Below are positions 28,827-38,249 of a stretch of 64,000 bases of DNA, piece after piece. Origin of the DNA: Sapientia aquatica (lineage in GTDB: Bacteria; Pseudomonadota; Gammaproteobacteria; Burkholderiales; Burkholderiaceae_D); assembly GCF_004358105.1 (NCBI RefSeq), contig NZ_SMYL01000005.1, forward strand, positions 186,001-250,000, in the 5' to 3' direction. Numbering within the stretch: the stretch's first letter is position 1; every line of letters starts with the position of its first letter. The position numbers and the translations under genes were made by a program. A model generated the notes under the pieces. The model had not been told where the DNA came from. It did not search any database and worked only from the letters and a program-made list of their open reading frames with translations.

Positions 28827-30170
28827 CTACGAGTTAGCAATCCAACCAGCTACTTTAATTGTGCTGGCATCATCGAACAGCGGTCCGATTACTTGCACGC
28901 CAAGCGGTAGACCTTGTTCATTTTTACAGACTGGCGCAACCGTAGCGGGTAGCCCTACCAAGGTTGCTAAGCCTGACCATGCTAATTGGTCACGATACAT
29001 ACTCAATTGTCCATCTATCTCAATTTGGGTTGAGGCCATATTGGGCGCCGATAGATGCGCAAATGCGCTGCGGCTAAACGCTGGGGCGATGATCACGTCA
29101 ACGCTGTCAAACAGGACTTTCCATTGTTGCTGCCAATATAATCGCCGATCCATTAGTGTCATCCACTGATGTGCTGTGAGCGGCGCTTCGGCTACAGGCA
29201 TACCACGGCTAATTATGGTTCGCAGGATGGCGACATAGTTACCATGGATGGCTTTGAGGTCGGGCACTAGGGTGGTATTTTCGCTGATTAAAGCACCTTG
29301 CAGACGTAAGCGTTCGGCCGCTACATCGACAGCATGTGCTACTTCAGCACTGGTTGGAATAATGGGATGATCTTTTACCACTAGCACACGCAAACCCTGC
29401 GGGTTTGACAGTTTCGCTGGGCGTAATTCCAAGCGATAGGCTGATTGCTGCCAGTCGTCCGGACCCGCCAAAACGTTCAAAGCGAGCTGTAAATCTTCGG
29501 CGCTACGCGCCATTGGCCCAATCACGGCAAGCGGATCTGGCGCGACGGCGAAATTGGATAGTTCATGTCCACGTATAGGGATTAAGCCATAAGTTGATTT
29601 GTGTCCCATGACGCCGCAAAAATGGGCTGGAGCGCGGATGGAACCACCTATGTCGGAACCGAGTTCCAATGGGACCAAACCGGCGGCTAATGCTGCCGCC
29701 GAGCCGCCCGATGAACCGCCCGGCGTGCGGCTGCGATCGATTGGATTAACAGTGCGTCCGTACACTGGGTTATTGCTCTCAAAGTCGCCCAACGCCTGTG
29801 CGACGTTGGTTTTACCCAAAATAATTGCCCCAGCACTTTTTAGCCGAGTCACCGCCACGGCATCCTCTTGCGCAATATTGTTGGCGTAGGTTGTCAGTCC
29901 CCAAGAGGTCGGAAGTCCAGCAACGTTAAAGGACTCCTTAACCGTCATCGGAACGCCTAATAATGGCTTGCGCTCCTTGCGCCGGATTGCCTGATCGGCT
30001 AACTTTGCCTGCTCACGCGCTCGATCAAAATCTTTGACGACTACGGCATTCAATTCGACGTCATCGTCGATTCGAGCAATAGCATCGTCACACAGTTCTA
30101 ACGCGCTGACTTTGCCTGAATTGAGAGCGGCTACCATTTCAGTGGCGCTTAAAGGAAGGTTTTCTTTCAT
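28827..30170 (-). CDS. Amidase (amidase signature family)
   Basis: A 447-residue amidase-signature hydrolase with the Ser-cisSer-Lys triad visible: Lys in PMTVKESFNVAG, cis-Ser in GGSSGGSAAALAAG, and nucleophile Ser in GSDIGGSIRAPA. It hydrolyses a carboxamide to acid and ammonia; substrates range widely. Its acid product could feed the acyl-CoA synthetase or CoA-transferase nearby, but that is inference. It is followed on the same strand by nothing and preceded by the shortened porin gene. Confidence 0.9.
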   Translation of the reverse strand: MKENLPLSATEMVAALNSGKVSALELCDDAIARIDDDVELNAVVVKDFDRAREQAKLADQAIRRKERKPLLGVPMTVKESFNVAGLPTSWGLTTYANNIAQEDAVAVTRLKSAGAIILGKTNVAQALGDFESNNPVYGRTVNPIDRSRTPGGSSGGSAAALAAGLVPLELGSDIGGSIRAPAHFCGVMGHKSTYGLIPIRGHELSNFAVAPDPLAVIGPMARSAEDLQLALNVLAGPDDWQQSAYRLELRPAKLSNPQGLRVLVVKDHPIIPTSAEVAHAVDVAAERLRLQGALISENTTLVPDLKAIHGNYVAILRTIISRGMPVAEAPLTAHQWMTLMDRRLYWQQQWKVLFDSVDVIIAPAFSRSAFAHLSAPNMASTQIEIDGQLSMYRDQLAWSGLATLVGLPATVAPVCKNEQGLPLGVQVIGPLFDDASTIKVAGWIANS

Positions 30171-30200
30171 TCTGTATCTCGCTGAAAAAGTTGGTCAGTA

Positions 30201-30497
30201 TTAAAATGCGCGGCTGATGCCTATCTCAAACGCATCTTTCATATTGGCTATTTTGCTGTCATAGGCATAATTTGCATATACGCTAGTGAGTTTTGAAAGC
30301 CAGTATGAAACACCAACTGCGGTCTTGGCGCTGGCCACAATATTGCTAACGGTTTGTTGACCGTAGGCCATGCTATAGATCAATGAGCCCACTGGAATGA
30401 CGCTGGATAAATACCAACCTTTTAGTTCGGCGCTACTTTGTGCATGGGTGAAACTACCACTGAGGGCTAAAACCAATACTAGTGCAACTTTTTTCAT
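30201..30497 (-). CDS. Shortened porin (signal peptide plus C-terminal strands only)
   Basis: A 98-residue product. Its first 22 residues (MKKVALVLVLALSGSFTHAQ) are a normal porin signal peptide. Its last 40 (KTAVGVSYWLSKLTSVYANY to the terminal Phe) match the final beta-strands of Burkholderiales trimeric porins. The 250 or so residues that normally lie between are missing, though the frame is intact. It is probably the relic of an internal deletion; a functional mini-protein cannot be excluded, because start, signal and the terminal Phe sorting signal survive. Confidence 0.65.
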   Translation of the reverse strand: MKKVALVLVLALSGSFTHAQSSAELKGWYLSSVIPVGSLIYSMAYGQQTVSNIVASAKTAVGVSYWLSKLTSVYANYAYDSKIANMKDAFEIGISRAF

Positions 30498-30794
30498 GTT
30501 TTGTTTCTCCGATTTTTCGATTATTAATTTTGTCCAGTGGATGGACTTATTTCCTCACTAGGTACAACTGAATAATCTGCCGTGAGTGTAAGCAGATTGA
30601 TCTTGCGAAAAAAATGGATACTGGTATTTCCTTGTCACTTGATTGCTGGTTAGCAGTACGATCGCACCGCAATTCAATAGCAACGCGCTGAGTGGAATCG
30701 TGTCATTGGATTCATCTCGAGTTCAACCGCGCCGCAAAATCCAATTCGAATTAATCTTACTGTTCGCTTCTCCTCAAGGACTTGATTCAGTCCG

Positions 30795-31307
30795 CTAACA
30801 GTTGAGTGCATCAACTTGGTTGAGTCCAGTCGAGGTATGCTCCGGTTTGGAGCTTGTTAGGCTCGGCGACAATATTAGTGCTGCGTTAGCGTTTGAATTA
30901 TTGTTTGGCTGACTTAGCGTTTTGCCGATGGACATTGCACTCAGTTGTAACGAAAAATACGTGCCGGAGGACACGATGACTTCCTTTTTTGCTCGTAATT
31001 GAGGTAATTGGCCGTCCTGCTTGACGGTGATACTGGCGATGTCCAAACTGGCAAATTCAATCGCAGTAATTAGCGTATGACTAATCGCAGTTAAAGTGGT
31101 ACGGTGCAAATTGGCGCGGATCGAGGCAAGCTCAGCATGGCAGTGTTGGCCTTTTTTTTGAGTCAACTTAATAAAGTTTGAATCGTCTGGCTCGCTTGCT
31201 TCAAGCAGGCCAACACGGACGCTGGGCGGTTCACTGAGGCGACTGGCTAATAAACATCCGGTCGAGCCACCACCAACGATTACATAGTCAAACTGTTGCA
31301 GTTTCAT
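30795..31307 (-). pseudogene. Decayed GMC-family FAD oxidoreductase
   Basis: The frame opens with an intact dinucleotide motif (FDYVIVGGGSTGCLLASRLS, then LLEASEPDD) as in GMC alcohol/choline dehydrogenases. It then jumps to a degraded middle segment (RANLHRTTLTAISH, RAKKEVIVSSGTYFSLQL) that normally lies about 200 residues further on. The C-terminal catalytic His-containing domain is absent. At 170 instead of about 540 residues, the product cannot be active. It is oriented with the CoA-transferase gene, which ends about 60 bases upstream. Confidence 0.8.
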
Positions 31308-31366
31308 TTGCCGCTCCGGTTAGTTTGGTCACATTGAGGTCGCCTAATTTGCGCGTGCTGGGCGAT

Positions 31367-32551
31367 TTAGCTATCGGTTGCTAGATTTGCTAAGCCTAAT
31401 TCAAGTTCGACTTCTTCGGAGTGTTCACCGATCGTAGGTGCGTGACGTGATTCCGTTTTTGTTTGACGGGAAAATCGTACCGGTGAATTAACTTCGATGT
31501 AGTTACCTTCTGTCGGATGAACGCGCTCTTGAAATAAACCCGTCGCCTTGAGCTGCGGGTCTTTTAATAAGTCTTCTAAACTGTTGATGTGCATCGCAGG
31601 AATGTTGGCGACTTTGAGTAGTTGCAGCCATTGTTTAGTCGTTTTTTCTTGTGCAATTTGCGCCAATAATTGGTACATTAAATCGGTATTTTTTCGCCTT
31701 GCGGCCGCATCAATTAGACGCTCGTCCTGCAAAACCTCTTGATGACCTGCGACCACAAAAAAGCGGACCCAACGATCGTCGAGGTAGGGTGCAATGCTGA
31801 TATAACCATCCTTTGTTTTGAGCGGTTGGCGCACTGGATCTAATTGGCGGGTGTATCCGGAGGGACCAGTTGGAGGCACAAAGCTTAAGTCACATAAATG
31901 CTCAGTTAAATTAAAGCTGGCCATTACTTCAAACATCGGGACTTCAACTCGTTGACCTTCGCCAGTGCGTAAGCGGTGGATGATGGCTGCTAGGACGGCA
32001 TACACGCCATGTAATCCAGAAACTTTGTCCGCTACAGCCATCGGGAAAAAGCGTGGCTGTGGGTTGCCATCAACACGTGGCAGTAATGACGCCATGCCAG
32101 AGGCTGACTGAATAATGTCGTCATAGGCTTGTAGTCCAGCGTAGGGGCCGCGGGTGTCAAATCCGGTGCAGTGCACATAAATAATGTCGGGTCGAATCGC
32201 GCGCACGGTTTCGTAGTCTAAACCGAGTCGATTTGCTGCTTCACTGCGTGTGTTATGAATGAAGACATCGCTAGTGGCGAGCAAACGTCGGATCGCCGTT
32301 TGCCCAAACTCGGATTTTAAATTCCACGCAACCGATCGCTTGCCGCGATTAACACGCATGTGCACCGGTCCCATAAATGGAGTCTTTGCTGGTGTGCCGA
32401 TGAGGCGAACAGAGTCACCCTCGGATGCTTCTACTTTAATAACCTCTGCTCCGAGGTCGCTCAATATTTGGGTGCAGTAAGGGCCAAAGATGACGTTGCT
32501 CATGTCGGCAATACGAATGCCTTCGAGCATAGTTTTATTGTTTTTGTCCAT
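31367..32551 (-). CDS. CaiB/BaiF-type (family III) CoA-transferase
   Basis: A 394-residue enzyme with the family start GIRIADMSNVIFGPYCTQIL, then LGAEVIKVEASEGDSVR, the RGKRSVAWNLK block and the active-site Asp in AVADKVSGLHGVYA. These enzymes move CoA from a donor thioester to a carboxylic acid, offering an ATP-free activation route beside the acyl-CoA synthetase at 16885. An operator copy lies about 120 bases upstream of its start. The donor and acceptor are unknown. Confidence 0.9.
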   Translation of the reverse strand: MDKNNKTMLEGIRIADMSNVIFGPYCTQILSDLGAEVIKVEASEGDSVRLIGTPAKTPFMGPVHMRVNRGKRSVAWNLKSEFGQTAIRRLLATSDVFIHNTRSEAANRLGLDYETVRAIRPDIIYVHCTGFDTRGPYAGLQAYDDIIQSASGMASLLPRVDGNPQPRFFPMAVADKVSGLHGVYAVLAAIIHRLRTGEGQRVEVPMFEVMASFNLTEHLCDLSFVPPTGPSGYTRQLDPVRQPLKTKDGYISIAPYLDDRWVRFFVVAGHQEVLQDERLIDAAARRKNTDLMYQLLAQIAQEKTTKQWLQLLKVANIPAMHINSLEDLLKDPQLKATGLFQERVHPTEGNYIEVNSPVRFSRQTKTESRHAPTIGEHSEEVELELGLANLATDS

Positions 32552-32669
32552 TGTTATTCGTTATGTGAAGCACACTCGTGGCGTGCAATGTGGATTTCAA
32601 TCGGCCTCTGAAAGAAGCGTTTTGTCAGCATTGTTGGCGTTAGAGTAAGGCGAGCAGGGATGCTGGACA

Positions 32670-32687
32670 ATCGTCTATTAAGACGAT
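32670..32687. promoter_or_regulatory. Catabolic-island operator, copy 4 (fully palindromic)
   Basis: ATCGTC-TATTAA-GACGAT: both 6-base arms are perfect inverted repeats, the best of the six copies. It lies in the 242-base gap upstream of the minus-strand CoA-transferase gene. Confidence 0.65.
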
Positions 32688-32793
32688 TTTGGCTGAGGTG
32701 GACTTACGACGAACTTCATGCATCCTTAAGTCAGAGTCAACAATTAAGGGCGCATTGATAGGATAGTAATAGGGCGCGCTGTTGAGCAGCGGT

Positions 32794-35520
32794 TTATTGA
32801 ATCAATCCAAGATGACGTGCAATTGCTACCGCTTGGGTGCGGCTTTGGGCGTTTAGTTTGGCATTGATATTGCGCAGATGGGTTCGCACGGTGCTGTCCG
32901 AGATAAATAATTTTTCAGCCATCGCGTTATTAGAATAGCCTTCTGCCAGCAATAGCAAGACACGTACTTCCTTTTGGGTGAGCGCTTCAATTAATTGATG
33001 CCTTGTTTTGGAGGGGGCGGCTACGCTTTCGTTAATAGGTGGTGGACCGAAGGCATCAACGAGGCGCTGCAGGTATTCTGCAAAAATTGGATTTTTTAAT
33101 TCCGGCACGGTGATGACGTTGGATGCTTGGAATTGTCGCACTAGAATACCCATGAGCGCACCTTCATCTAAGATTAATCGGATATAGCCCTCTGCACAGG
33201 TGATGTTTAAGACCTCAGTGAGCGCACTTAATGCAGCGCGCCGATCGCCATTCTTTTGTAGTGCCAGAGTTTCTAAGATGCGCAGTTTGAGTACACGCCG
33301 CTGGCGTCCTGCCTGATTCGCAGCGCTGATTTCAACACCCAATTGCGATAAAGCTTTTTTACTATCGCCGAAGTGGATTTCCCAGCGTAGATCGGCCAAT
33401 GCGGGATACTCAATGTCATGGGAATAAAGACGCATCTGTTGCAATCGCTCGCACAATAGATTGCCATTAGCGCGTTCTAATTCTTGCTTGGCTGCTTGGG
33501 CGTGATTTTGTAACAGGAGTACGCGAGCACGTTCTAACTTGGCGCTGGTCGTAATCCGAGGAATTTGGCGACGGTGTCCAAGTTGTTCTAATTCACTTAA
33601 CAGTTGAAACCCGTGATCAATGTCACCGCGCACAAAGGCGCTGCGCGATAACATGATGTAGCCGATGATGATGTGGTCCGGCATGACCACATCTTTGGCT
33701 AACGGCACATAAATATTGAGCAGATGCTCAGCCTGTTCCAAATTATTGACCTCATAGACACTGCTGGCATAGAGCACACCAGCCCAGGCATTGCCATTGG
33801 TGTAATTTTTAGGGGCAGGAGTTGCGGAACTTACTGCCATACGAAACCGTGCACTCGCTTGCCGGAATCGGCCTTCGATTAAATCAATTACGCCCTCTAC
33901 CGATTCGGTGTACATCTTATTAAACGATCCATCGTCGAACTGTTGGTTGCGACGTGCCGTTTCTAGAATATTTTGCGAATCGCGATGGTGTCCTACAACG
34001 GCAAAGACATAGGCCATGGCATTGGACAAAACGCTGTCAGCAAATGGTTGTGTGGTTGGTAAGGACGCTAGATTCTTTACACCCTCAGTGTAGGCCTCAT
34101 CGTAACGATCCATCATCGCCAGTAGCAGGGGCCGTAGCGCTAAAACATGGGCTTGTATATCGGGGTCATTATTATTGAGGCAGCCAGATCGCTCCAGTAA
34201 CTCCATCGCCTCCCAGGGGCCGGTCGTAAAGCAGCGCGACCAAACATGAATCATGGATAACATGGGATAGTTGCTCAATAGTTTTTCTGGGATCGCCTTT
34301 AACCAACGTGCTAGCAAGCGCATGCGGCCATGCGCCAAATAGGCTTCCTTATGTTGAGACAGTAAATCTAACGCTTGCTCAAAATCTCCGCCGTCCAGCG
34401 CGTGTTCAATTGCGGGCGTTGGTTGCTGCTGCGTTTGGTACCACTTTGACGCTGCGCTATGTAGTCGTGGCAATTCGTGTGGCGCTGTTCGTACTAGTTG
34501 CTCGCGCAAAAAGTCTGCGAACAGGCGGTGATAGCGGTACGATTTTTGTTCGCCTTCAATCGGGATAACAAAAAGGTTAGCGGCATCAAGTTGGCTTAAG
34601 GTAGTTGCCGCGTTTATTCCGGGGACTAGCGCAGCGCACAGAGATGGGTTTAATTCACCTAGGATGCTGGTGCGAATTAAAAAGTGTCGAATCGCTTGAG
34701 TCTGTTTGGACAGCACATCTTCTGCTAAATATTGGGCCACCGCTTGGTTAGAGCCAGAAAATCGTTGGATAAAATTTGTTCGCGTTTCTATCGGCTCCAA
34801 CCCGCCAGACGCTAACCATAAGGCCGCAATCCAGCCTTCGGTTTTGTGGTGTAGCTGGTGGATGTGTTCAGAAGAAATGGCAATCTGGCGATTTTCCGTA
34901 AAAAACTCAGTCGCTTCAGTCAGATTGAAGCGTAAGCGGGTGGAATCAATTTCTACTAGTTGTCCGCGTGCGCGCAATTTTCCTAATCCTATTTCTGGCA
35001 ATCCGCGTGTGCCAATGACTACTTGTCCGCGACGTGGGAGTCGTTCGATGATTTCCCGCACTAAGCCCAAGACGGCCCATTCTCGAATTTGTTCAAAGTC
35101 ATCTAAAAAAATAGCGAATGGCGCGTCATGCGCAGCCAATTGACTAATGATGTTGAGTGTCGTGTCACCGAGCGCAAAACCCATCGTTACAGCACTGCTC
35201 TTTTTATCTTCAGATACTTCATCGTCCATACCATTAATGGCTGTTGCTAAACAGCTTAAGAATCGATACGGGTCGTTGTCGCCGGAATCCAAGTTTAGCC
35301 ACGCGGTATCAATTCCATTTGTTTGAAATTTGGCGCGGATTTGTGCCATGGTCGTGGTTTTTCCGAATCCAGTCGGTGCGCGAAAGACGATGAGCTTGGA
35401 AGCTTGAGAGCTGGAAATTAGGGCGTCAATGCTTGCACGAATTACTTCCGACGAACCGCTTGAAATCGGATTTAATTTAGCCGCAAGTAGCGCCGGAGAA
35501 AGTGTATTGGATGCGTTCAT
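32794..35520 (-). CDS. LuxR-family regulator, large ATP-dependent MalT/AlkS type
   Basis: About 908 residues: N-terminal STAND-type NTPase with Walker A APTGFGKTT (residues 48-56) and Walker B FAIFLDDFEQI, a long helical TPR-like sensor region, and a C-terminal LuxR helix-turn-helix (LTQKEVRVLLLLAEGYSNNA, then DSTVRTHLRNINAKL). Such proteins bind an inducer and ATP, oligomerise and activate catabolic operons. Being the only regulator encoded in the island, it is the first candidate to control it. The ATG at 35520 gives a normal N-terminus; a TTG 99 bases upstream adds unsupported residues. The inducer is not predictable. Confidence 0.88.
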   Translation of the reverse strand: MNASNTLSPALLAAKLNPISSGSSEVIRASIDALISSSQASKLIVFRAPTGFGKTTTMAQIRAKFQTNGIDTAWLNLDSGDNDPYRFLSCLATAINGMDDEVSEDKKSSAVTMGFALGDTTLNIISQLAAHDAPFAIFLDDFEQIREWAVLGLVREIIERLPRRGQVVIGTRGLPEIGLGKLRARGQLVEIDSTRLRFNLTEATEFFTENRQIAISSEHIHQLHHKTEGWIAALWLASGGLEPIETRTNFIQRFSGSNQAVAQYLAEDVLSKQTQAIRHFLIRTSILGELNPSLCAALVPGINAATTLSQLDAANLFVIPIEGEQKSYRYHRLFADFLREQLVRTAPHELPRLHSAASKWYQTQQQPTPAIEHALDGGDFEQALDLLSQHKEAYLAHGRMRLLARWLKAIPEKLLSNYPMLSMIHVWSRCFTTGPWEAMELLERSGCLNNNDPDIQAHVLALRPLLLAMMDRYDEAYTEGVKNLASLPTTQPFADSVLSNAMAYVFAVVGHHRDSQNILETARRNQQFDDGSFNKMYTESVEGVIDLIEGRFRQASARFRMAVSSATPAPKNYTNGNAWAGVLYASSVYEVNNLEQAEHLLNIYVPLAKDVVMPDHIIIGYIMLSRSAFVRGDIDHGFQLLSELEQLGHRRQIPRITTSAKLERARVLLLQNHAQAAKQELERANGNLLCERLQQMRLYSHDIEYPALADLRWEIHFGDSKKALSQLGVEISAANQAGRQRRVLKLRILETLALQKNGDRRAALSALTEVLNITCAEGYIRLILDEGALMGILVRQFQASNVITVPELKNPIFAEYLQRLVDAFGPPPINESVAAPSKTRHQLIEALTQKEVRVLLLLAEGYSNNAMAEKLFISDSTVRTHLRNINAKLNAQSRTQAVAIARHLGLIQ

Positions 35521-35957
35521 GCGTTGGACTGATGCGGCGTGGTTACAGGCTAAATTAGCGAAAAATAGTTGCTGGATATTACTATGCGTTAATTTTATTA
35601 TCAATAAATATTCGGACAAGTGGCGATGAGTTTTGCCGCTTGATGCTGCATTGTTTAGTTTGAATTATCGAAAAATATTTAATATAAATAATCATAGTAA
35701 GCACTCTGCAATGTTCGTGTATGTTTGCTTAATTATGGTGATCAATTACATAAGCATAACTCGCTCGTTAGCGTCGCCATCCCATCCTCACTGCATCCAA
35801 ACTAGTGGTCTATCTTTGCCCTCAAGTCGTCCATTGCGACGATGTGTATTACGGTAACTCGGGCTAAACTTTAAACAATGATCGTTGCTTATCACAGCAT
35901 TGATCGTCGGGGAAATTTGCTGCCAAAAATTATTTAAAAATCCAAGGAGGCACATAG
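35521..35957. other. Divergent promoter region (LuxR regulator / FadB-like)
   Basis: A 437-base AT-rich gap between the divergent regulator and FadB-like genes. It holds one operator copy at 35826-35843 and no gene. One operator here could affect both promoters. Confidence 0.6.
35826..35843. promoter_or_regulatory. Catabolic-island operator, copy 5
   Basis: GTCGTC-CATTGC-GACGAT, 115 bases before the FadB-like GTG start and about 300 bases before the divergent regulator start. Confidence 0.65.
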
Positions 35958-38108
35958 GTGTTCAAGGGTACAACGATACAGGTCTTTGCGCTGGATAATG
36001 GTTTTATTGAGCTTTGCTTTGATCGGATTGGTGTTGCCATCAACAAGTTAGATCGGCGCACAGTGGACGAGCTTCGTGAGGCAATCACTTTCATTTCAAC
36101 AGCACAAGATGCGCGCGGCGTGATCGTTACGAGTGCTAAAGAAACATTTATCGTGGGCGCGGATATTAATGAATTTGCCGAAATGTTCAGGCTCAATGTG
36201 CATAATTTATCTGCCAAGATTAAGCGTTCCAATGACGTATTTATAGCTTTTGAAGATCTGCATGTACCGACCGTGGTGGCGATTAATGGATTGGCATTAG
36301 GTGGTGGACTAGAGATGGCTTTGTCAGCATCGTTGCGCGTGATGTCCAGCACAGCACAAATTGGGTTGCCGGAAGTTAAATTGGGACTCTTCCCAGGCTT
36401 TGGTGGAACGGTGCGTATGCCACGAGTCGCTGGACCAGCGGTAGCGATTGATTGGATCGCGAGTGGTAAGCTAAATAAGGCAGAGGCGGCCAAGGCGGCT
36501 GGTGTAGTCGATGAAATTTGCACGCCTGAAGCGCTGCGCGAGAAGGCCTTGGCATTACTTGAGCAAGCAGCAAGCGGTCAGATTAACTGGCGCGAACGTC
36601 AACAGCGTAAATTGAAGCCACTGGCGTTACCGATAAATGAAATCAGTACGATTTTTGCGCCCGCCAAGCTCAAGCTTGCGGGCAATACGGCCAAGCATCA
36701 ACCGGCGGCCCTAGCTGCCATCGAGACGATGGAGCTGGCCTCGGTTAGAGATCGTGCGGGTGCACAATTGCTGGAATGCGATGCGTTTGCTAGGATCGCC
36801 AAAACCCAAGCTGCTGGCTCGATGATTCAGACCTACCATAACGAGCAAGCGTTAAAAAAAATGTTTCAACGGCACCAGAGAGATGCGCGCGCTCTACAGC
36901 ATGGAGCGGTGCTGGGCGCGGGAATTATGGGCGGTGGAATTGCCTACGCCAGTGCCTTGCGCGGCACGCCGGTATTACTGAAAGATGTAGTGCAATCTCA
37001 ACTGGATTTGGGTGCTTCTGAAGCGCGCAAGCAACTTACAAAGCAGGTTAAAGCTGGTCGCCTTGCGCAAGAAAAATCGGACCATATCCTATCAACAATT
37101 ACGCCGCAACTTGACTATGCCAATTTCAGAACTGTCGATGTGGTGATAGAAGCGGTCGTTGAAAATATCCATGTCAAACGGAGTGTGTTACTCGAAGTAG
37201 AGAAAGCAGTGCGTGACGATGTAGTGATTGCGTCCAATACGTCTAGTCTGCGTATCGACGATCTGGCCGCCGTAATGGAGCGCCCAGAAAATTTTGTCGG
37301 GATGCATTTCTTTAATCCGGTTCCGGTTATGGCTTTGGTTGAAGTGATCAAAGGATCTCGAACCAGCAATAGCACGGTTTCAACTGCGGTCGGCTATGTA
37401 CTGGCAATGGGCAAGACGCCGATTGTGGTGAAGGATTGTCCAGGCTTTTTGGTGAACCGAATCCTAACACCCTATGTGAACGGCTTTTTAAAGCTGGTGG
37501 CCGATGGCGCAGATTTTCTACAAGTTGACCGCGTGATGGAGCAGTTTGGTTGGCCGATGGGACCTGCTTATTTGCAAGACGTGGTGGGCATGGATACGGG
37601 CAGTCATGTAAGTGACATGATCTCTGCTGGTTATCCTCAACGTATGACGCCATTGGTCAATAATGCAGTGAAGTTGATGGTGCAGCATGGTCGCTTAGGA
37701 CAAAAGGCCGGCAAAGGTTTCTATCAGTACGAACTCGATCCTAATGGTAAGCCAAAAAAATCGGTCTCTCCCGAAACCGCAGTGTTGCTAGCGACAATTC
37801 AGCCGAATGGATTGCGCGAGTTTAGCGAAAATGAAATCGTTGAGCGTATGATGCTACCGATGATTATCGAAGCTGCACAAGCTTTGGAGGATGGCGTCGT
37901 AGCTACCCCAGCCGAGTTAGATATGGCGATGCAATTGGGCGTGGGCTTTCCGCAATATTTAGGTGGTCCGCTGAAATATGCAAGCTGGCTTGGCTTGGCT
38001 AGGGTTGTTGCTATGTGCGATAAGTATGCGTATTTGGGTCCGTCGTATCAGGCCCCCTCGGGTATGCGCAAAATGGTAATCAAATCGCAGAGCTATTACC
38101 AAAGTTAA
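35958..38108 (+). CDS. Fatty-acid oxidation complex alpha subunit (FadB-like)
   Basis: A 716-residue fusion like E. coli FadB (729). The crotonase half has NGLALGGGLEMALSAS and LPEVKLGLFPGFGGTVRMPR with both catalytic Glu present. The dehydrogenase half has LGAGIMGGGIAYASAL and HFFNPVPVMALVEVI. The GTG start is supported by a strong AAGGAGG 8 bases before it. It does the hydration and 3-hydroxyacyl oxidation steps of beta-oxidation and should form a complex with the thiolase at 38250. It opens a plus-strand run of six genes ending at 43424. Confidence 0.93.
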   Translation: MFKGTTIQVFALDNGFIELCFDRIGVAINKLDRRTVDELREAITFISTAQDARGVIVTSAKETFIVGADINEFAEMFRLNVHNLSAKIKRSNDVFIAFEDLHVPTVVAINGLALGGGLEMALSASLRVMSSTAQIGLPEVKLGLFPGFGGTVRMPRVAGPAVAIDWIASGKLNKAEAAKAAGVVDEICTPEALREKALALLEQAASGQINWRERQQRKLKPLALPINEISTIFAPAKLKLAGNTAKHQPAALAAIETMELASVRDRAGAQLLECDAFARIAKTQAAGSMIQTYHNEQALKKMFQRHQRDARALQHGAVLGAGIMGGGIAYASALRGTPVLLKDVVQSQLDLGASEARKQLTKQVKAGRLAQEKSDHILSTITPQLDYANFRTVDVVIEAVVENIHVKRSVLLEVEKAVRDDVVIASNTSSLRIDDLAAVMERPENFVGMHFFNPVPVMALVEVIKGSRTSNSTVSTAVGYVLAMGKTPIVVKDCPGFLVNRILTPYVNGFLKLVADGADFLQVDRVMEQFGWPMGPAYLQDVVGMDTGSHVSDMISAGYPQRMTPLVNNAVKLMVQHGRLGQKAGKGFYQYELDPNGKPKKSVSPETAVLLATIQPNGLREFSENEIVERMMLPMIIEAAQALEDGVVATPAELDMAMQLGVGFPQYLGGPLKYASWLGLARVVAMCDKYAYLGPSYQAPSGMRKMVIKSQSYYQS

Positions 38109-38249
38109 GTCGCTATTTTTTGAATGACCACATGAAACTAGAATTTGGTGGCGTGTTTTAGGCCAAAACTGGTGTATTGAATTCCGAGCACGATAGGATA
38201 CGAGTTCGATAAAAATAGAATAAATCCAAAGAATTGAAAGGAAAATAAA

